64,000 bases of DNA. It comes from an uncultured Prevotella sp. Lineage in GTDB: Bacteria > Bacteroidota > Bacteroidia > Bacteroidales > Bacteroidaceae. Shown here in pieces: positions 34,771 to 43,147 of the stretch (the first letter of the stretch is position 1; every line of letters begins with the position of its first letter). A program made the translations under genes and the position numbers. Location: positions 16,564 to 80,563 of the forward strand of contig CAMOGW010000010.1 in assembly GCA_946614435.1 (NCBI GenBank), given 5' to 3'. The notes under the pieces were generated by a model. It had not been told where the DNA came from, did no database searches, and worked only from the letters and a program-made list of their open reading frames with translations.

Positions 34771-35430
34771 TTAGGACTTTTTTCCGTCGCATTCGTTCAG
34801 TGCGTTGTAGCAGTGGGCTACACGCCAGAAAGCGGTGAAGTTAGCCAGTACGGCAATCATGATCATGCCTCCTGCCAGCCACCATAGTTCATCAGTACAG
34901 CCGGTAATGATGCCCACGATGGCAGTAATCACAACGCGCTCAGGACGCTGCATCAGTCCTACTTTGCATTCAATATTAAGACCCTCGGCACGGGCTCGAA
35001 CATAGCTCACCATGATAGAGCCCACAAGGGCGGCAAATGTGGTCACTCCCAGCCAGAACCAGTCGGCCTTGATGAAGATGAGGCAGATGGCAAAGAGGGT
35101 GACCAGCTCACTGTAGCGGTCGAGCGTAGAGTCCCATAAGGCTCCGAATGTTGACGACATGTTGCCTGTACGAGCCAGTCGGCCATCCATCATGTCGAAC
35201 AGGCCAGCCGCTAAGATGATGAAGCCGCCCCAGCCAATGAGTGGATAGGGGTCTTGTGAACCGTCTTCGAAGGCCAGTGCAGCCTCTAAGAAGAACCACA
35301 TGGCAACAAGATTGCCTATGAATCCTAAAGTGGTGACAATGTTTGGAGTGAAACCCATGCGTATCATGAGCCTGATGAGAGGGTCAATCACATGGTAAAT
35401 GAGTTTTTGTAAAAAATCTCGATAGTTCAT
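34771..35430 (-). CDS. CDP-alcohol phosphatidyltransferase, probable phosphatidylinositol-phosphate synthase
   Basis: The 219 residues contain the complete family signature: D-x2-D-G-x2-A-R-x8-G-x3-D-x3-D is visible in the stretch starting DMMDGRLARTG and ending GALWDSTLDR, within about five membrane helices. Family members join a CDP-diacylglycerol to an alcohol. With inositol-phosphate synthase and a PgpA-like phosphatase close by, inositol-1-phosphate is the likely acceptor, giving phosphatidylinositol phosphate. Its start overlaps the GtrA stop by 4 bases. Confidence 0.9.
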   Translation of the reverse strand: MNYRDFLQKLIYHVIDPLIRLMIRMGFTPNIVTTLGFIGNLVAMWFFLEAALAFEDGSQDPYPLIGWGGFIILAAGLFDMMDGRLARTGNMSSTFGALWDSTLDRYSELVTLFAICLIFIKADWFWLGVTTFAALVGSIMVSYVRARAEGLNIECKVGLMQRPERVVITAIVGIITGCTDELWWLAGGMIMIAVLANFTAFWRVAHCYNALNECDGKKS

Positions 35431-35894
35431 TTCTTGTTTTTGTTTTTATTTTCTTTTCTTCTTTCTCTTCTTTGCTTGATATGCTCAACGATATGGGTGT
35501 CGCGATAGACAAACAGCCGCTGCAACTGGTAGTTCCATAGCAGGGCTACGCAAACAGCTACGACAATCTTGGCGAAAATGAAGTATTGGCCGGAAAGCTC
35601 GGTGAGCGCAAAGGTGCCGGCAGTGTTGAGCAAAATGCTGCCCGACCAGACAATGGCATACTTGACGGCGATGGCTCGCTTCCTGAGCTCGCGGGTGTCA
35701 TCGAACACCCAGCGATAGTTCACGATGCAGTTGACAATGCCACCACTGAGCGCACCGCAGAACGAAGCCCACACATAGTAGATGCCGAAGAGCTCGGCCA
35801 GCAGCATGGAGACACTGAAATCAGCAATCGTGGCTACCTGAGCTGAGAACTGCGCTTTACTGAAAGTCCATATTTCATGTCTCAGCTTCCCCAT
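35427..35894 (-). CDS. GtrA-family membrane protein
   Basis: The start at 35894 (MGKLRHEIWTFSKAQF) gives 155 residues; ATG at 35903 is nearly as good, and the frame further upstream lies inside the PgpA-like gene. Four membrane helices and the motifs SAQVATIADFSVSMLLAELF, GGIVNCIVNYRWVF and NYQLQRLFVYRD define GtrA. Relatives are thought to flip or present polyprenyl- or lipid-linked sugars. Within the inositol-lipid operon it may flip an inositol lipid or its glycosylated form. The tail is strongly basic (RRERRKENKNKNKK). Confidence 0.85.
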   Translation of the reverse strand: MGKLRHEIWTFSKAQFSAQVATIADFSVSMLLAELFGIYYVWASFCGALSGGIVNCIVNYRWVFDDTRELRKRAIAVKYAIVWSGSILLNTAGTFALTELSGQYFIFAKIVVAVCVALLWNYQLQRLFVYRDTHIVEHIKQRRERRKENKNKNKK

Positions 35895-36364
35895 ATAGGC
35901 CATATATAATATATAAATAGGTATAGGAGAATGGCCGAATAGACTCCTGCCAGCAGGTCGTCGGCCATCACCCAAAAAGCACCGTGGCGACGATCAAGCG
36001 AACGTATGCCCAACGGCTTAACAATGTCGAAGAAACGGAACAAGACCAAGGCTGCCAAAGCGTGCTGCCAGTTGGCTGCCACCAGGAGCGGAGTCCACAC
36101 ACCAATCATCTCATCGACAACCACACGGCTCGGGTCTTCACCCCAGAACGGCATGAGCTGATGGGTGGCCCACGTGCCGAGTAGCGTGAAAATGAGAATA
36201 AGTGCTAAAGTTGTAAGGAAAAGGGTCGCAGGTGAAAGAATAAAAGAAAGACCCAGCCACATGGCAGTGGCGAGAATGGCGCCTGCGGTGCCTGGCCCCC
36301 ATGGCCAGAATCCGGCTCCGAACCCTGTTGCAATGACAACAGGTAGTACTGGTAGTTGTTTCAT
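35882..36364 (-). CDS. pgpA: PgpA-like lipid phosphatase, probable phosphatidylinositol-phosphate phosphatase
   Basis: The 160 residues carry PgpA family motifs: GFGAGFWPWGPGTAGAI, FWGEDPSRVVVDEMIG, and LFRFFDIVKPLGIRSLDR followed by VMADDLLAGVYS. Members remove the phosphate from phosphatidylglycerophosphate. In the Bacteroides inositol-lipid pathway a PgpA-like enzyme is thought to convert phosphatidylinositol phosphate to phosphatidylinositol, and the neighbours here favour that role. It is the first gene of the minus-strand operon, with a -7 box only about 9 bases upstream of the ATG. A housekeeping PgpA role cannot be excluded. Confidence 0.88.
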   Translation of the reverse strand: MKQLPVLPVVIATGFGAGFWPWGPGTAGAILATAMWLGLSFILSPATLFLTTLALILIFTLLGTWATHQLMPFWGEDPSRVVVDEMIGVWTPLLVAANWQHALAALVLFRFFDIVKPLGIRSLDRRHGAFWVMADDLLAGVYSAILLYLFIYYIWPIWGS

Positions 36365-36372
36365 TAGGGCTG

Positions 36373-36380
36373 CAAATTTA
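36373..36380 (-). promoter_or_regulatory. -7 box of the inositol-lipid/Wzi operon
   Basis: The minus strand reads TAAATTTG then CAGCC, an exact TAnnTTTG match. The distance to the ATG at 36364 leaves a leader of only a few bases, so the first mRNA may be nearly leaderless. Confidence 0.6.
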
Positions 36381-36474
36381 ATTATTTTATCCTAAATATC
36401 GCTGTTAATGGTCAAAAAAAATTATATGCATGAAAAAAGTTTTCTAAAATGAGTTGTTTTTTGCGACAAATCAG

Positions 36475-36482
36475 TAACTTTG
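36475..36482 (+). promoter_or_regulatory. -7 box of the DUF5686 gene
   Basis: The plus strand reads TAACTTTG, with GTTG 18 bases upstream as a probable -33 element. It lies 50 bases before the TTG start at 36533 and is divergent from the operon promoter at 36373. Confidence 0.65.
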
Positions 36483-36532
36483 CCACCCGAATTTTTCGTG
36501 AATACTTTTGTGTATAAATAAATATTTACGTC

Positions 36533-39082
36533 TTGAAGAAAATACTGTTTTGCCTTTTTTGGCAGATTTTGATAGTCCAAACTGCAATCGCCCAGATCAC
36601 GGGACAGATTATTGATGCAAGAGATGGCGAGCCTGTACCTTATGCCAGTGCCGTCTATCGTGGCAATAAATCGGCTGTGTCGAGCAATGCAGAAGGACGG
36701 TTCAGCATAGAAAGGCATAATGGCTGGCGACTGACGATTAGTTCGGTGGGCTATGTCCCTCAGGTGATTAAGATCACCTCCAGCACTCCCGATCAGCTTG
36801 TGGTAAAACTGAAACCCGACAACCGGCAGTTGGGGGAGGTGACCGTGCGTTCGAAGCGTTCCACAAAATACAGCCGTAAAAACAACCCGGCTGTAGAACT
36901 GATGAAAAAGGTGATTGCGGCAAAGAAAAAGACCAGCTTGGATACGCATGACTATTATCAGTATAATAACTATCAGAAAATCATGCTGGGCCTGAACGAG
37001 CTGACTCCTGAGAAACTGGAGACTGGCTTGTTCAAGAAGCACCAATGGCTGCTTGACCAAGTGGAGGTGTGCCAATATAACAATAAGCTCATTCTGCCAT
37101 TGTCGGTCAATGAGACGGTCACCCAGAAGCTGTATCGCAAAGACCCGCACACAGAGAAAAGCATCATCAAGGGACAATCATCGACAGGCGTGAATGATTT
37201 GTTCCAGACAGGCGATATCATCACTACGGTTATGAAGGATGTCTTCACCGATATCGACCTTTATGAAGACAATATTCGCCTATTCCAATATCCTTTCCCC
37301 AGTCCTATCGGAAAGGACGCTATCCAGTTTTATCGTTTCTATATCACCGACACCACAATGGTGGGGGAAGACCGATGCTTTCAGCTCGATTTCACACCTA
37401 ACAACCAGCAGGATTTCGGTTTCCGTGGCCAGATATTTATCTTGGCCGACTCGTCCTATCAGGTGCGCCGATGCGAGATGACCATTCCAAAGACCAGCGA
37501 CGTGAACTGGGTGGAGCACATGCAGTGTGTGCAAGAGTTTACGAAACTTCATACGGGTGAGTGGCAGCTGACACTTGACGATATGTTTGCCGAGCTCAAG
37601 GCGGCTAAGTTCCTCTCCAAGTTCATTGTGGTTCGCACAACTCGCCGCACTGACTATGCTTTCGATGAAATACCGAAGTCGTTGTTGCGCGGACGGAAGC
37701 CTGTGCTCAAGGATTCCTATGCCGAGATGCGTGACGATAATTTCTGGAACCAGTATCGCCAAGTGAAACTCACGAAGAGTGAGAGCACCATGGATTCGTT
37801 CGTACAGCAACTTGGGAAAATCAAGGGCTTGAAATATATCGTGTTTGGTGTGAAGGCCCTGATTGAGAACTTCGTAGAAACAGGTACAAAGGAGCATCCG
37901 AGCAAAGTGGATATAGGCCCGGTGAATACCATTATTTCGCAGAACTTCTACGACAAATGGCGTTTGCGTGCAAGTGCGCAGACCACGGCCAACCTGTTCC
38001 CGCACCTGTTCTTCAAAGGATACTATGCCCGAGGCATGTGCTCGAACGAGAACTACTATGATGCTGAAGTCACCTATACATTTAATAAGCCAGGCTATCT
38101 GCCGCGTGAGTTCCCGAAGAAGGCTATTACGATTCAGTCTATGCGTGATGTAGCCTTGCCCAGCGACAAGTTCATACAGACCGATAAGGACAATATGTTC
38201 ACTTCGTTCAAGGTGACTAAGATTGATAAGATGTTCCTTTACAACCGGCAGGCTATCTACTTTGACTTTGAGGAGGAGTGGGGCATCAAGTATTTTGCTG
38301 AGGCCAAGGTTGAGCGTGTGGCACCCATCGGAAACATCGAACTGAAACCGCTGGCTACAGGAACTCCACTTGACTATATCCGCTATAGCGAGGCTACCGT
38401 GGGTGTGCGCTATGCACCGGGTGAGACTTTTATCAACACCAAGCAGCACCGCTGGCCCATCAATCTCGATGCTCCCGTGTTCCGATTGCAGCACACGATG
38501 GGCTTCAAGGGCGTGTTGGGCGGACAGTATAACTACAACTTCACTGAAGGCGAGATATACAAGCGTTTCTGGATGCCCATGAGCTGGGGTAAGATAGACA
38601 CACGCATCAAGTTTGGCGCACAGTGGAACCGCGTGCCATATCCGTTGCTCATCATGCCAGTGGCTAACTTGGGCTTTATATTGGAGGATCAGACGTTCAA
38701 CCTCATCAATAACATGGAGTTCCTGAACGACCGATATGCATCAATTATGATCGACTGGGACCTGAACGGTAAGGTTTTCAATCGCATCCCCCTGCTGCGC
38801 AAACTGAAATGGCGTGAGTGGATTAGCCTGAAGTGTCTGTGGGGACAGCTGACCGACAAGAATAATCCGTTTCTGGCTGAAAATCAGGACAATGGAGTGC
38901 TGATGGACTTCCCCGAAGGCTGCTATGTCATGGACCCGAAGAAGCCTTATTTCGAATTATCTCTCGGAATACACAATATTTTCAAACTAATACACGTTGA
39001 ATATGTAAGACGACTCAGCTATACCGATCTTCCCACAGCCAATAAGTGGGGAGTGCGGTTCATGATTCGTACAACATTCTGA
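36533..39082 (+). CDS. DUF5686 outer-membrane protein with carboxypeptidase-like regulatory domain
   Basis: The 849 residues start at a TTG codon (KKILFCLFWQILIVQ is an immediate signal peptide and no upstream ATG is in frame). A CarboxypepD_reg-like domain follows (GQIIDARDGEPVPYASAVYR, RLTISSVGYVPQ), then the long DUF5686 region with barrel-like strands, ending RRLSYTDLPTANKWGVRF. Such proteins are abundant outer-membrane proteins of Bacteroidetes without a known substrate. It precedes the inositol-phosphate synthase gene by 129 bases on the same strand. No separate promoter for that gene was found, so they may share a message. Confidence 0.88.
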   Translation: MKKILFCLFWQILIVQTAIAQITGQIIDARDGEPVPYASAVYRGNKSAVSSNAEGRFSIERHNGWRLTISSVGYVPQVIKITSSTPDQLVVKLKPDNRQLGEVTVRSKRSTKYSRKNNPAVELMKKVIAAKKKTSLDTHDYYQYNNYQKIMLGLNELTPEKLETGLFKKHQWLLDQVEVCQYNNKLILPLSVNETVTQKLYRKDPHTEKSIIKGQSSTGVNDLFQTGDIITTVMKDVFTDIDLYEDNIRLFQYPFPSPIGKDAIQFYRFYITDTTMVGEDRCFQLDFTPNNQQDFGFRGQIFILADSSYQVRRCEMTIPKTSDVNWVEHMQCVQEFTKLHTGEWQLTLDDMFAELKAAKFLSKFIVVRTTRRTDYAFDEIPKSLLRGRKPVLKDSYAEMRDDNFWNQYRQVKLTKSESTMDSFVQQLGKIKGLKYIVFGVKALIENFVETGTKEHPSKVDIGPVNTIISQNFYDKWRLRASAQTTANLFPHLFFKGYYARGMCSNENYYDAEVTYTFNKPGYLPREFPKKAITIQSMRDVALPSDKFIQTDKDNMFTSFKVTKIDKMFLYNRQAIYFDFEEEWGIKYFAEAKVERVAPIGNIELKPLATGTPLDYIRYSEATVGVRYAPGETFINTKQHRWPINLDAPVFRLQHTMGFKGVLGGQYNYNFTEGEIYKRFWMPMSWGKIDTRIKFGAQWNRVPYPLLIMPVANLGFILEDQTFNLINNMEFLNDRYASIMIDWDLNGKVFNRIPLLRKLKWREWISLKCLWGQLTDKNNPFLAENQDNGVLMDFPEGCYVMDPKKPYFELSLGIHNIFKLIHVEYVRRLSYTDLPTANKWGVRFMIRTTF

Positions 39083-39160
39083 TGTGGCCTGACGTTTAGA
39101 TACTAAAAAAACAAAATAACGCAAATATATAACAAATTTCATAATTATTAATCAAGAACT

Positions 39161-39194
39161 GGGTAACCTTTAAGGTTCCCACCTCCGTAGGAGG
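39161..39194 (+). promoter_or_regulatory. Two tandem hairpins in the leader of the inositol-phosphate synthase gene
   Basis: GGGTAACCTT/TAAGGTTCCC (39161-39180) folds with a small mismatch. CCTCC-GTA-GGAGG (39182-39194) is a perfect 5-bp stem that buries a GGAGG 17 bases before the ATG. The pair could form a regulatory leader; no known riboswitch is recognised. Confidence 0.45.
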
Positions 39195-39211
39195 CTAAAA
39201 AACAAAAAGAA

Positions 39212-40519
39212 ATGGAAAAAGTAAATGTGAAACCCGCTGAGGGTAAGTTGGGAATCATGGTAGTTGGCAATGGCGCTGTAGCTACTACGTTCATGACCGG
39301 TGTGCTGATGGCTCGTAAGGGTCTGGCTAAGCCTATTGGCTCAATGACACAGTACGACAAGATTCGTGTGGGTCGTGGTGCTGACAAGAAGTACATGAAG
39401 TATGGTGATATCGTTTCGATTGCCAATCTGAACGACATCGTGTTTGGTACCTGGGATGTTTATCCTCAGAATGCTTACCAGTCGGCTATGTATGCCGAGG
39501 TGCTGAAGCCGAAGGATATTGAGCCTGTACGCGAAGAGTTGGAGAAGATTGTCCCCATGAAGGCCGCTTTCGACAAGAACTATGCAAAGCGTCTGGATGG
39601 TGACAACGTGAAGGACTGCAAGACCCGTTGGGACATGGTAGAGCAGTTGCGTGAGGACATCCGCAACTTCAAACAGCAGAATGGCTGCTCTCGCATCGTA
39701 GTGCTGTGGGCTGCTTCTACTGAGATCTACGTACCTGTTTACGAGCCGGTTCACAACCGTCTGGCTGACCTCGAGGCTGCCATGAAGGCTGACGATCGCG
39801 AGCATGTGGCTCCCTCTATGTGCTATGCTTATGCTGCTCTGACTGAGGGCGCTCCCTTCGTGATGGGTGCTCCTAACACCACTGTTGATATTCCTGCTAT
39901 GTGGGAACTGGCTGAGAAGACAAAGATGCCTATCGCCGGTAAGGACTTTAAGACTGGTCAGACACTGGTGAAGAGCGGTTTCGCTCCGATTATCGGCACT
40001 CGTTGCTTGGGTCTCGACGGATGGTTCTCTACCAATATCCTGGGCAACCGCGACGGTCTGGTGCTCGACGAGCCTCAGAACTTCCGTACCAAGGAGGTGT
40101 CAAAGCTCTCTACGCTGGAGACCATCCTGAAGGCCGAAGATCAGCCCGATCTCTACACCGACTACTATCACAAGGTGCGTATCAACTACTATCCTCCCCG
40201 CAACGACAACAAGGAGTCTTGGGACAACATCGACATCTTCGGATGGATGGGCTATCCCATGCAGATCAAGATCAACTTCCTCTGCCGCGACTCTATCCTT
40301 GCTGCTCCTGTATGTCTCGACCTCTGTCTGCTCATCGACCTCGCTGCTCGCGCAGGCCGTTTCGGCACACAGCGCTTCCTGAGCTTCTTCTTGAAGAGCC
40401 CGATGCACGACTACACGCAGGGTGAGGAGGCTGTGAACCACCTGTATCGTCAGCATACCATGCTGAAGAACGCTATCCGCGAGATGGGTGGCTACGAGGC
40501 TGACGAGGAGATTGATTAA
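39212..40519 (+). CDS. ino1: myo-Inositol-1-phosphate (1L-myo-inositol 3-phosphate) synthase
   Basis: The 435 residues match inositol-phosphate synthase: an NAD-binding start (LGIMVVGNGAVATTFMTGV), then NCC-type regions ASTEIYVPVYEP, FVMGAPNTTVDIPAMWELAE, MPIAGKDFKTGQTLVKS and NILGNRDGLVLDEPQNFRTK. The enzyme converts glucose-6-phosphate to inositol phosphate in the cytosol, feeding the divergent lipid operon. The codon choice is smoother than in its neighbours, suggesting high expression. The stop is followed by a hairpin terminator. Confidence 0.95.
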   Translation: MEKVNVKPAEGKLGIMVVGNGAVATTFMTGVLMARKGLAKPIGSMTQYDKIRVGRGADKKYMKYGDIVSIANLNDIVFGTWDVYPQNAYQSAMYAEVLKPKDIEPVREELEKIVPMKAAFDKNYAKRLDGDNVKDCKTRWDMVEQLREDIRNFKQQNGCSRIVVLWAASTEIYVPVYEPVHNRLADLEAAMKADDREHVAPSMCYAYAALTEGAPFVMGAPNTTVDIPAMWELAEKTKMPIAGKDFKTGQTLVKSGFAPIIGTRCLGLDGWFSTNILGNRDGLVLDEPQNFRTKEVSKLSTLETILKAEDQPDLYTDYYHKVRINYYPPRNDNKESWDNIDIFGWMGYPMQIKINFLCRDSILAAPVCLDLCLLIDLAARAGRFGTQRFLSFFLKSPMHDYTQGEEAVNHLYRQHTMLKNAIREMGGYEADEEID

Positions 40520-40543
40520 GCCAGTGAAAAACTTTTAGAGAAT

Positions 40544-40588
40544 GCCGCGTATGCTTGCTTTGTGTGAGTGTACGTGGCTTTTTGTTTT
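40544..40588 (+). terminator. Intrinsic terminator of ino1
   Basis: GCCGCGTATGCT and AGTGTACGTGGC form a 12-bp stem with three wobble pairs, followed directly by TTTTTGTTTT. It begins 25 bases after the ino1 stop. Confidence 0.7.
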
Positions 40589-40889
40589 CAAGAACGTAAG
40601 AAAGTTATAGTGAGACATGGAGCAGTTGTTGGTCAAAAACATCGGTACACTTATTGTTGATAAGCATTGCAAAGAGTTATGCTGAAGGGAAAGTAGCCAA
40701 CTTTTTTATCACTATTCCGATGAAGAGCGTCAGCTACCTGCCTTACGCTTATACGTCACCTGTCATCAGGCGTGTGTTCCTTGCAGGGAAAGAATGTCGT
40801 GTATGATAAAAACGAACCGAATGATCATGATTTTATAGCATATAGCCAGGCATGACTACCGAACAGGCTCTTTTGAATGAAAATGGCTT

Positions 40890-40919
40890 TTTGGGGGAGT
40901 CAATAATTCATTATCTTTG
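40890..40919 (+). promoter_or_regulatory. Promoter of the lipocalin-like lipoprotein gene
   Basis: TTTG (40890-40893), an 18-base spacer and TATCTTTG (40912-40919) fit the Bacteroidetes -33/-7 pattern, 35 bases before the ATG. Confidence 0.7.
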
Positions 40920-40953
40920 CATGGTAATTTGAATAAAAAATGAACATTGCATT

Positions 40954-41895
40954 ATGAAAAAGGAATTTGTTTTTATCGCATCCATGCTGTTGGCACTGGC
41001 ATGCGTAGTATCATTGACCTCATGTGGCGACGATAAGGAAGACGCCACTGACAATCAGAATCCTTCAGCCCAGCCTGGAGGCGGAAGTGGCAACTCGGGT
41101 AGTGGAAGCTCGGACAGCAACATCTATGGCACATGGTATAATATGCAAGTGAAAGAGAGTGCTGAAGAGATAGAGATAGAGACGTTCACACTGAATGCCG
41201 ACAACACTTGTGTATGGGGAGAGTACGAGATAGGTGCAAGTGACAACTGGACTACTATTGAAAAGGACATAGACACGGGCGTGTTCACTCTTGCCGGCAA
41301 CACTCTGACGACTATAGAAGACAATAGTGGTCAGCAGCATACCTATCAGTTTGTGCTTAACAACGATGGCACGGCAACTGCGACCTTGCAGAAGAGCAAC
41401 GGTGAGACAAAGACCACATTGTGGAAGCGCTTTGAAGCTGGCATGACCCCGGAGGCTTATCTCACACAGCTGGCTGCCGGTAAGAAGCAACACTCTAATT
41501 CAACTTCATCGTTGGTGGGACAGTGGCAGACTACTCGTGTTGTGGGTACAGAGAACGGTGAGTCGTTCGACTGGAGTGGTGATCAACTGAACTATGAGTC
41601 GATGGTCCGGCTTACCGTCAATGCCGACGGTACTTATCTGGAGGAAGACCAGAAGTATCAAATCGGTGTGTTTAGAAAGTGTGGAAGTGGAAATTGGTAT
41701 ATGTTAAACGGTGTTCTCAGGCTGGAAGAGCTGGGCTATTACTCCAGGAGTGGGGATGAATCAGTTTATCATCAACGCAATGAACCGGAAATCCGCACAT
41801 ATTCCATGATCAGTTTAGGTGCTACCGAACTCGTGATACGTGAGGTTGACGCGGAGGAACAGCTGGATATAACCATCACTTTCAAGCGCCTATAA
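40954..41895 (+). CDS. Lipoprotein with two lipocalin-like domains
   Basis: The 313 residues have a lipoprotein signal (SLTSCGDD, Cys24) and a Gly/Ser-rich linker (about residues 41-55). Two beta-barrel-like halves follow: the first starts IYGTWYNMQVKES and includes FTLNADNTCVWGEYEI; the second starts LVGQWQTTRVVGTENGE and includes RLTVNADGTYLEED. Both follow the G-x-W start and NADGTY hairpin of DUF-type lipocalins of Bacteroidales. It probably sits at the outer membrane or surface. Function is unknown. A related fragment lies immediately downstream. Confidence 0.8.
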   Translation: MKKEFVFIASMLLALACVVSLTSCGDDKEDATDNQNPSAQPGGGSGNSGSGSSDSNIYGTWYNMQVKESAEEIEIETFTLNADNTCVWGEYEIGASDNWTTIEKDIDTGVFTLAGNTLTTIEDNSGQQHTYQFVLNNDGTATATLQKSNGETKTTLWKRFEAGMTPEAYLTQLAAGKKQHSNSTSSLVGQWQTTRVVGTENGESFDWSGDQLNYESMVRLTVNADGTYLEEDQKYQIGVFRKCGSGNWYMLNGVLRLEELGYYSRSGDESVYHQRNEPEIRTYSMISLGATELVIREVDAEEQLDITITFKRL

Positions 41896-41957
41896 AGCGT
41901 TTTGAATGTGATGCGTCTGTTTCGCAAAAGACTTTTCAACTCAAAAAGGGACGCTGG

Positions 41958-42302
41958 ATGCCTGTAATGTTGACGGTTGACTATTACAGGAATGGTAAAA
42001 CGACCTCTTATGTGTCGGCCTGGACTAAAGATGTTCTTGAGTTTAAGGAGGATGGCACTTTGACGTTCACTGTGTCGAGTGAAGGCAATCCTTTCCTTAC
42101 TGAGGATGTAGTACTCTCGTCCACCTATTCCATTAGCAATGGCAGTATTTATTTCGACTATCGGTATGGTGACCTCTTTTCATTTGATATCAATTCTCAG
42201 GAAGGCAATCGTCTGGATATAGAGACGATATGGCGAACCAAGAGCGGGATTGATGCTTATCAGGTGAGTGCGATTGCCGGTGATTTCGTAAAAGTAAAAT
42301 AG
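41958..42302 (+). pseudogene. Lipocalin-like domain without signal peptide (probable gene fragment)
   Basis: The 114-residue frame is open upstream of its first ATG (GRWMPVMLTVDYYRNGKT is readable without a start), and that open frame runs back into the 3' end of the preceding lipoprotein gene in another phase. The sequence VLEFKEDGTLTFTV and GSIYFDYRYGDLF is lipocalin-like. The missing signal peptide and promoter suggest a third domain or a paralogue cut off by frameshift or deletion. Translation from the internal ATG would give an unanchored cytoplasmic domain. Confidence 0.55.
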
Positions 42303-42324
42303 AAATCTGCGGGAATCATCGTAA

Positions 42325-42375
42325 AAGAAAATGAATGAGCCCGGCTGCTGCATGACCGGGCTCATTCATTTTCTT
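42325..42375. terminator. Strong bidirectional terminator
   Basis: Arms 42325-42344 and 42356-42375 form a perfect 20-bp stem (ATGAATGAGCCCGG core) around an 11-base loop. T-rich tails lie on both strands, between the convergent lipocalin fragment and the response-regulator gene. Confidence 0.85.
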
Positions 42376-42379
42376 CTTT

Positions 42380-43129
42380 TTATAGCGTTCGGAACCGTTC
42401 GATGAGCCGTTTGCGGAAGAACCGTCCCACTTTCACATAGCTGATATGGTCGAAAGGGGGATAGAAGTGACAGTAGTTGTCCTTCACTTTCATCAGACAG
42501 CTGATGTTGACGATGTATTTCTGGTTGACCTGAATGAATTGCCCGTCGAGCGACAGGAGGGTCTCATTGGTCACATTACGTTTCAGCCTGATGGGATTCC
42601 GTTGGTTGGCTACTACTGCTTCCCACACCCTTTGGTCGTGGTTGTACTGGAATACGCCGATGTCCTGAATCTTTATCAATTGGAAATCGACGGTGTTCAG
42701 ATAGAACAGCAGGCTGTCGTTGATATGCTTGCTGATGCTGTTGCCCTGGCTCTGTTGCTGCTGTGGCTTTTGTTCGTTGGCAATGCGCTGCAGGATCATG
42801 TCCAGTTCCTCGTCTTCGACGGGCTTCATCAGGTAGTCGAAGGCATGGTTTCGGAAAGCCCTGATGACGTACTCGCTATATGACGTACACATCACCACAT
42901 AGCACCACAGTCCCCTTTCCTCCATCTTCTGCATGAAGTCGATGCCGTTCATGTCGGGCATCTCAATGTCCAGGAACACGATGTCGGGTTCCTCGTCTTT
43001 TATCAGTTGCAGGCCTTGCTCGCCATTTTGCGCAGTTCCTGCTACAGTGAAGCCTTTGCGCGAATTCAGTTTTTGGCTAAGTATGTCGATCGCTGAACGC
43101 TCATCGTCGATAATGATTACTTTGAACAT
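42380..43129 (-). CDS. LytTR-family response regulator
   Basis: The 249 residues consist of a receiver domain (IIIDDERSAIDIL with Asp8-Asp9, phospho-acceptor Asp54 in VFLDIEMPDMNG, CTSYSEYVIRAF, Lys in YLMKPVE) and a C-terminal LytTR DNA-binding domain. The latter includes RNVTNETLLSLDGQFIQVNQKYIVNISCL. The Gln-rich linker (QKPQQQQSQG) joins them. It lies 18 bases after the sensor kinase stop, forming a two-gene two-component operon. Target genes are unknown; LytTR regulators often control surface or envelope genes. Confidence 0.93.
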   Translation of the reverse strand: MFKVIIIDDERSAIDILSQKLNSRKGFTVAGTAQNGEQGLQLIKDEEPDIVFLDIEMPDMNGIDFMQKMEERGLWCYVVMCTSYSEYVIRAFRNHAFDYLMKPVEDEELDMILQRIANEQKPQQQQSQGNSISKHINDSLLFYLNTVDFQLIKIQDIGVFQYNHDQRVWEAVVANQRNPIRLKRNVTNETLLSLDGQFIQVNQKYIVNISCLMKVKDNYCHFYPPFDHISYVKVGRFFRKRLIERFRTL

Positions 43130-43147
43130 TTTTTTCTCTCTCGTTTC

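Larger units (their letters stand above)
40520..40953. other. 434-base gap between ino1 and a lipoprotein gene
   Basis: It holds the ino1 terminator (40544-40588) and the lipoprotein promoter (40890-40919). Between them there are short coding-like stretches in shifting frames, but no intact gene and no recognisable remnant. Confidence 0.6.

Noticed and set aside
37280..38494. 404-codon minus-strand frame inside the DUF5686 gene
   Set aside because: The plus-strand product is family-like over its whole length; the antisense product shows no motifs.
40600..40860. Coding-like stretches between ino1 and the lipoprotein gene
   Set aside because: Frames shift and stop within 25-45 codons and none resembles a known protein.
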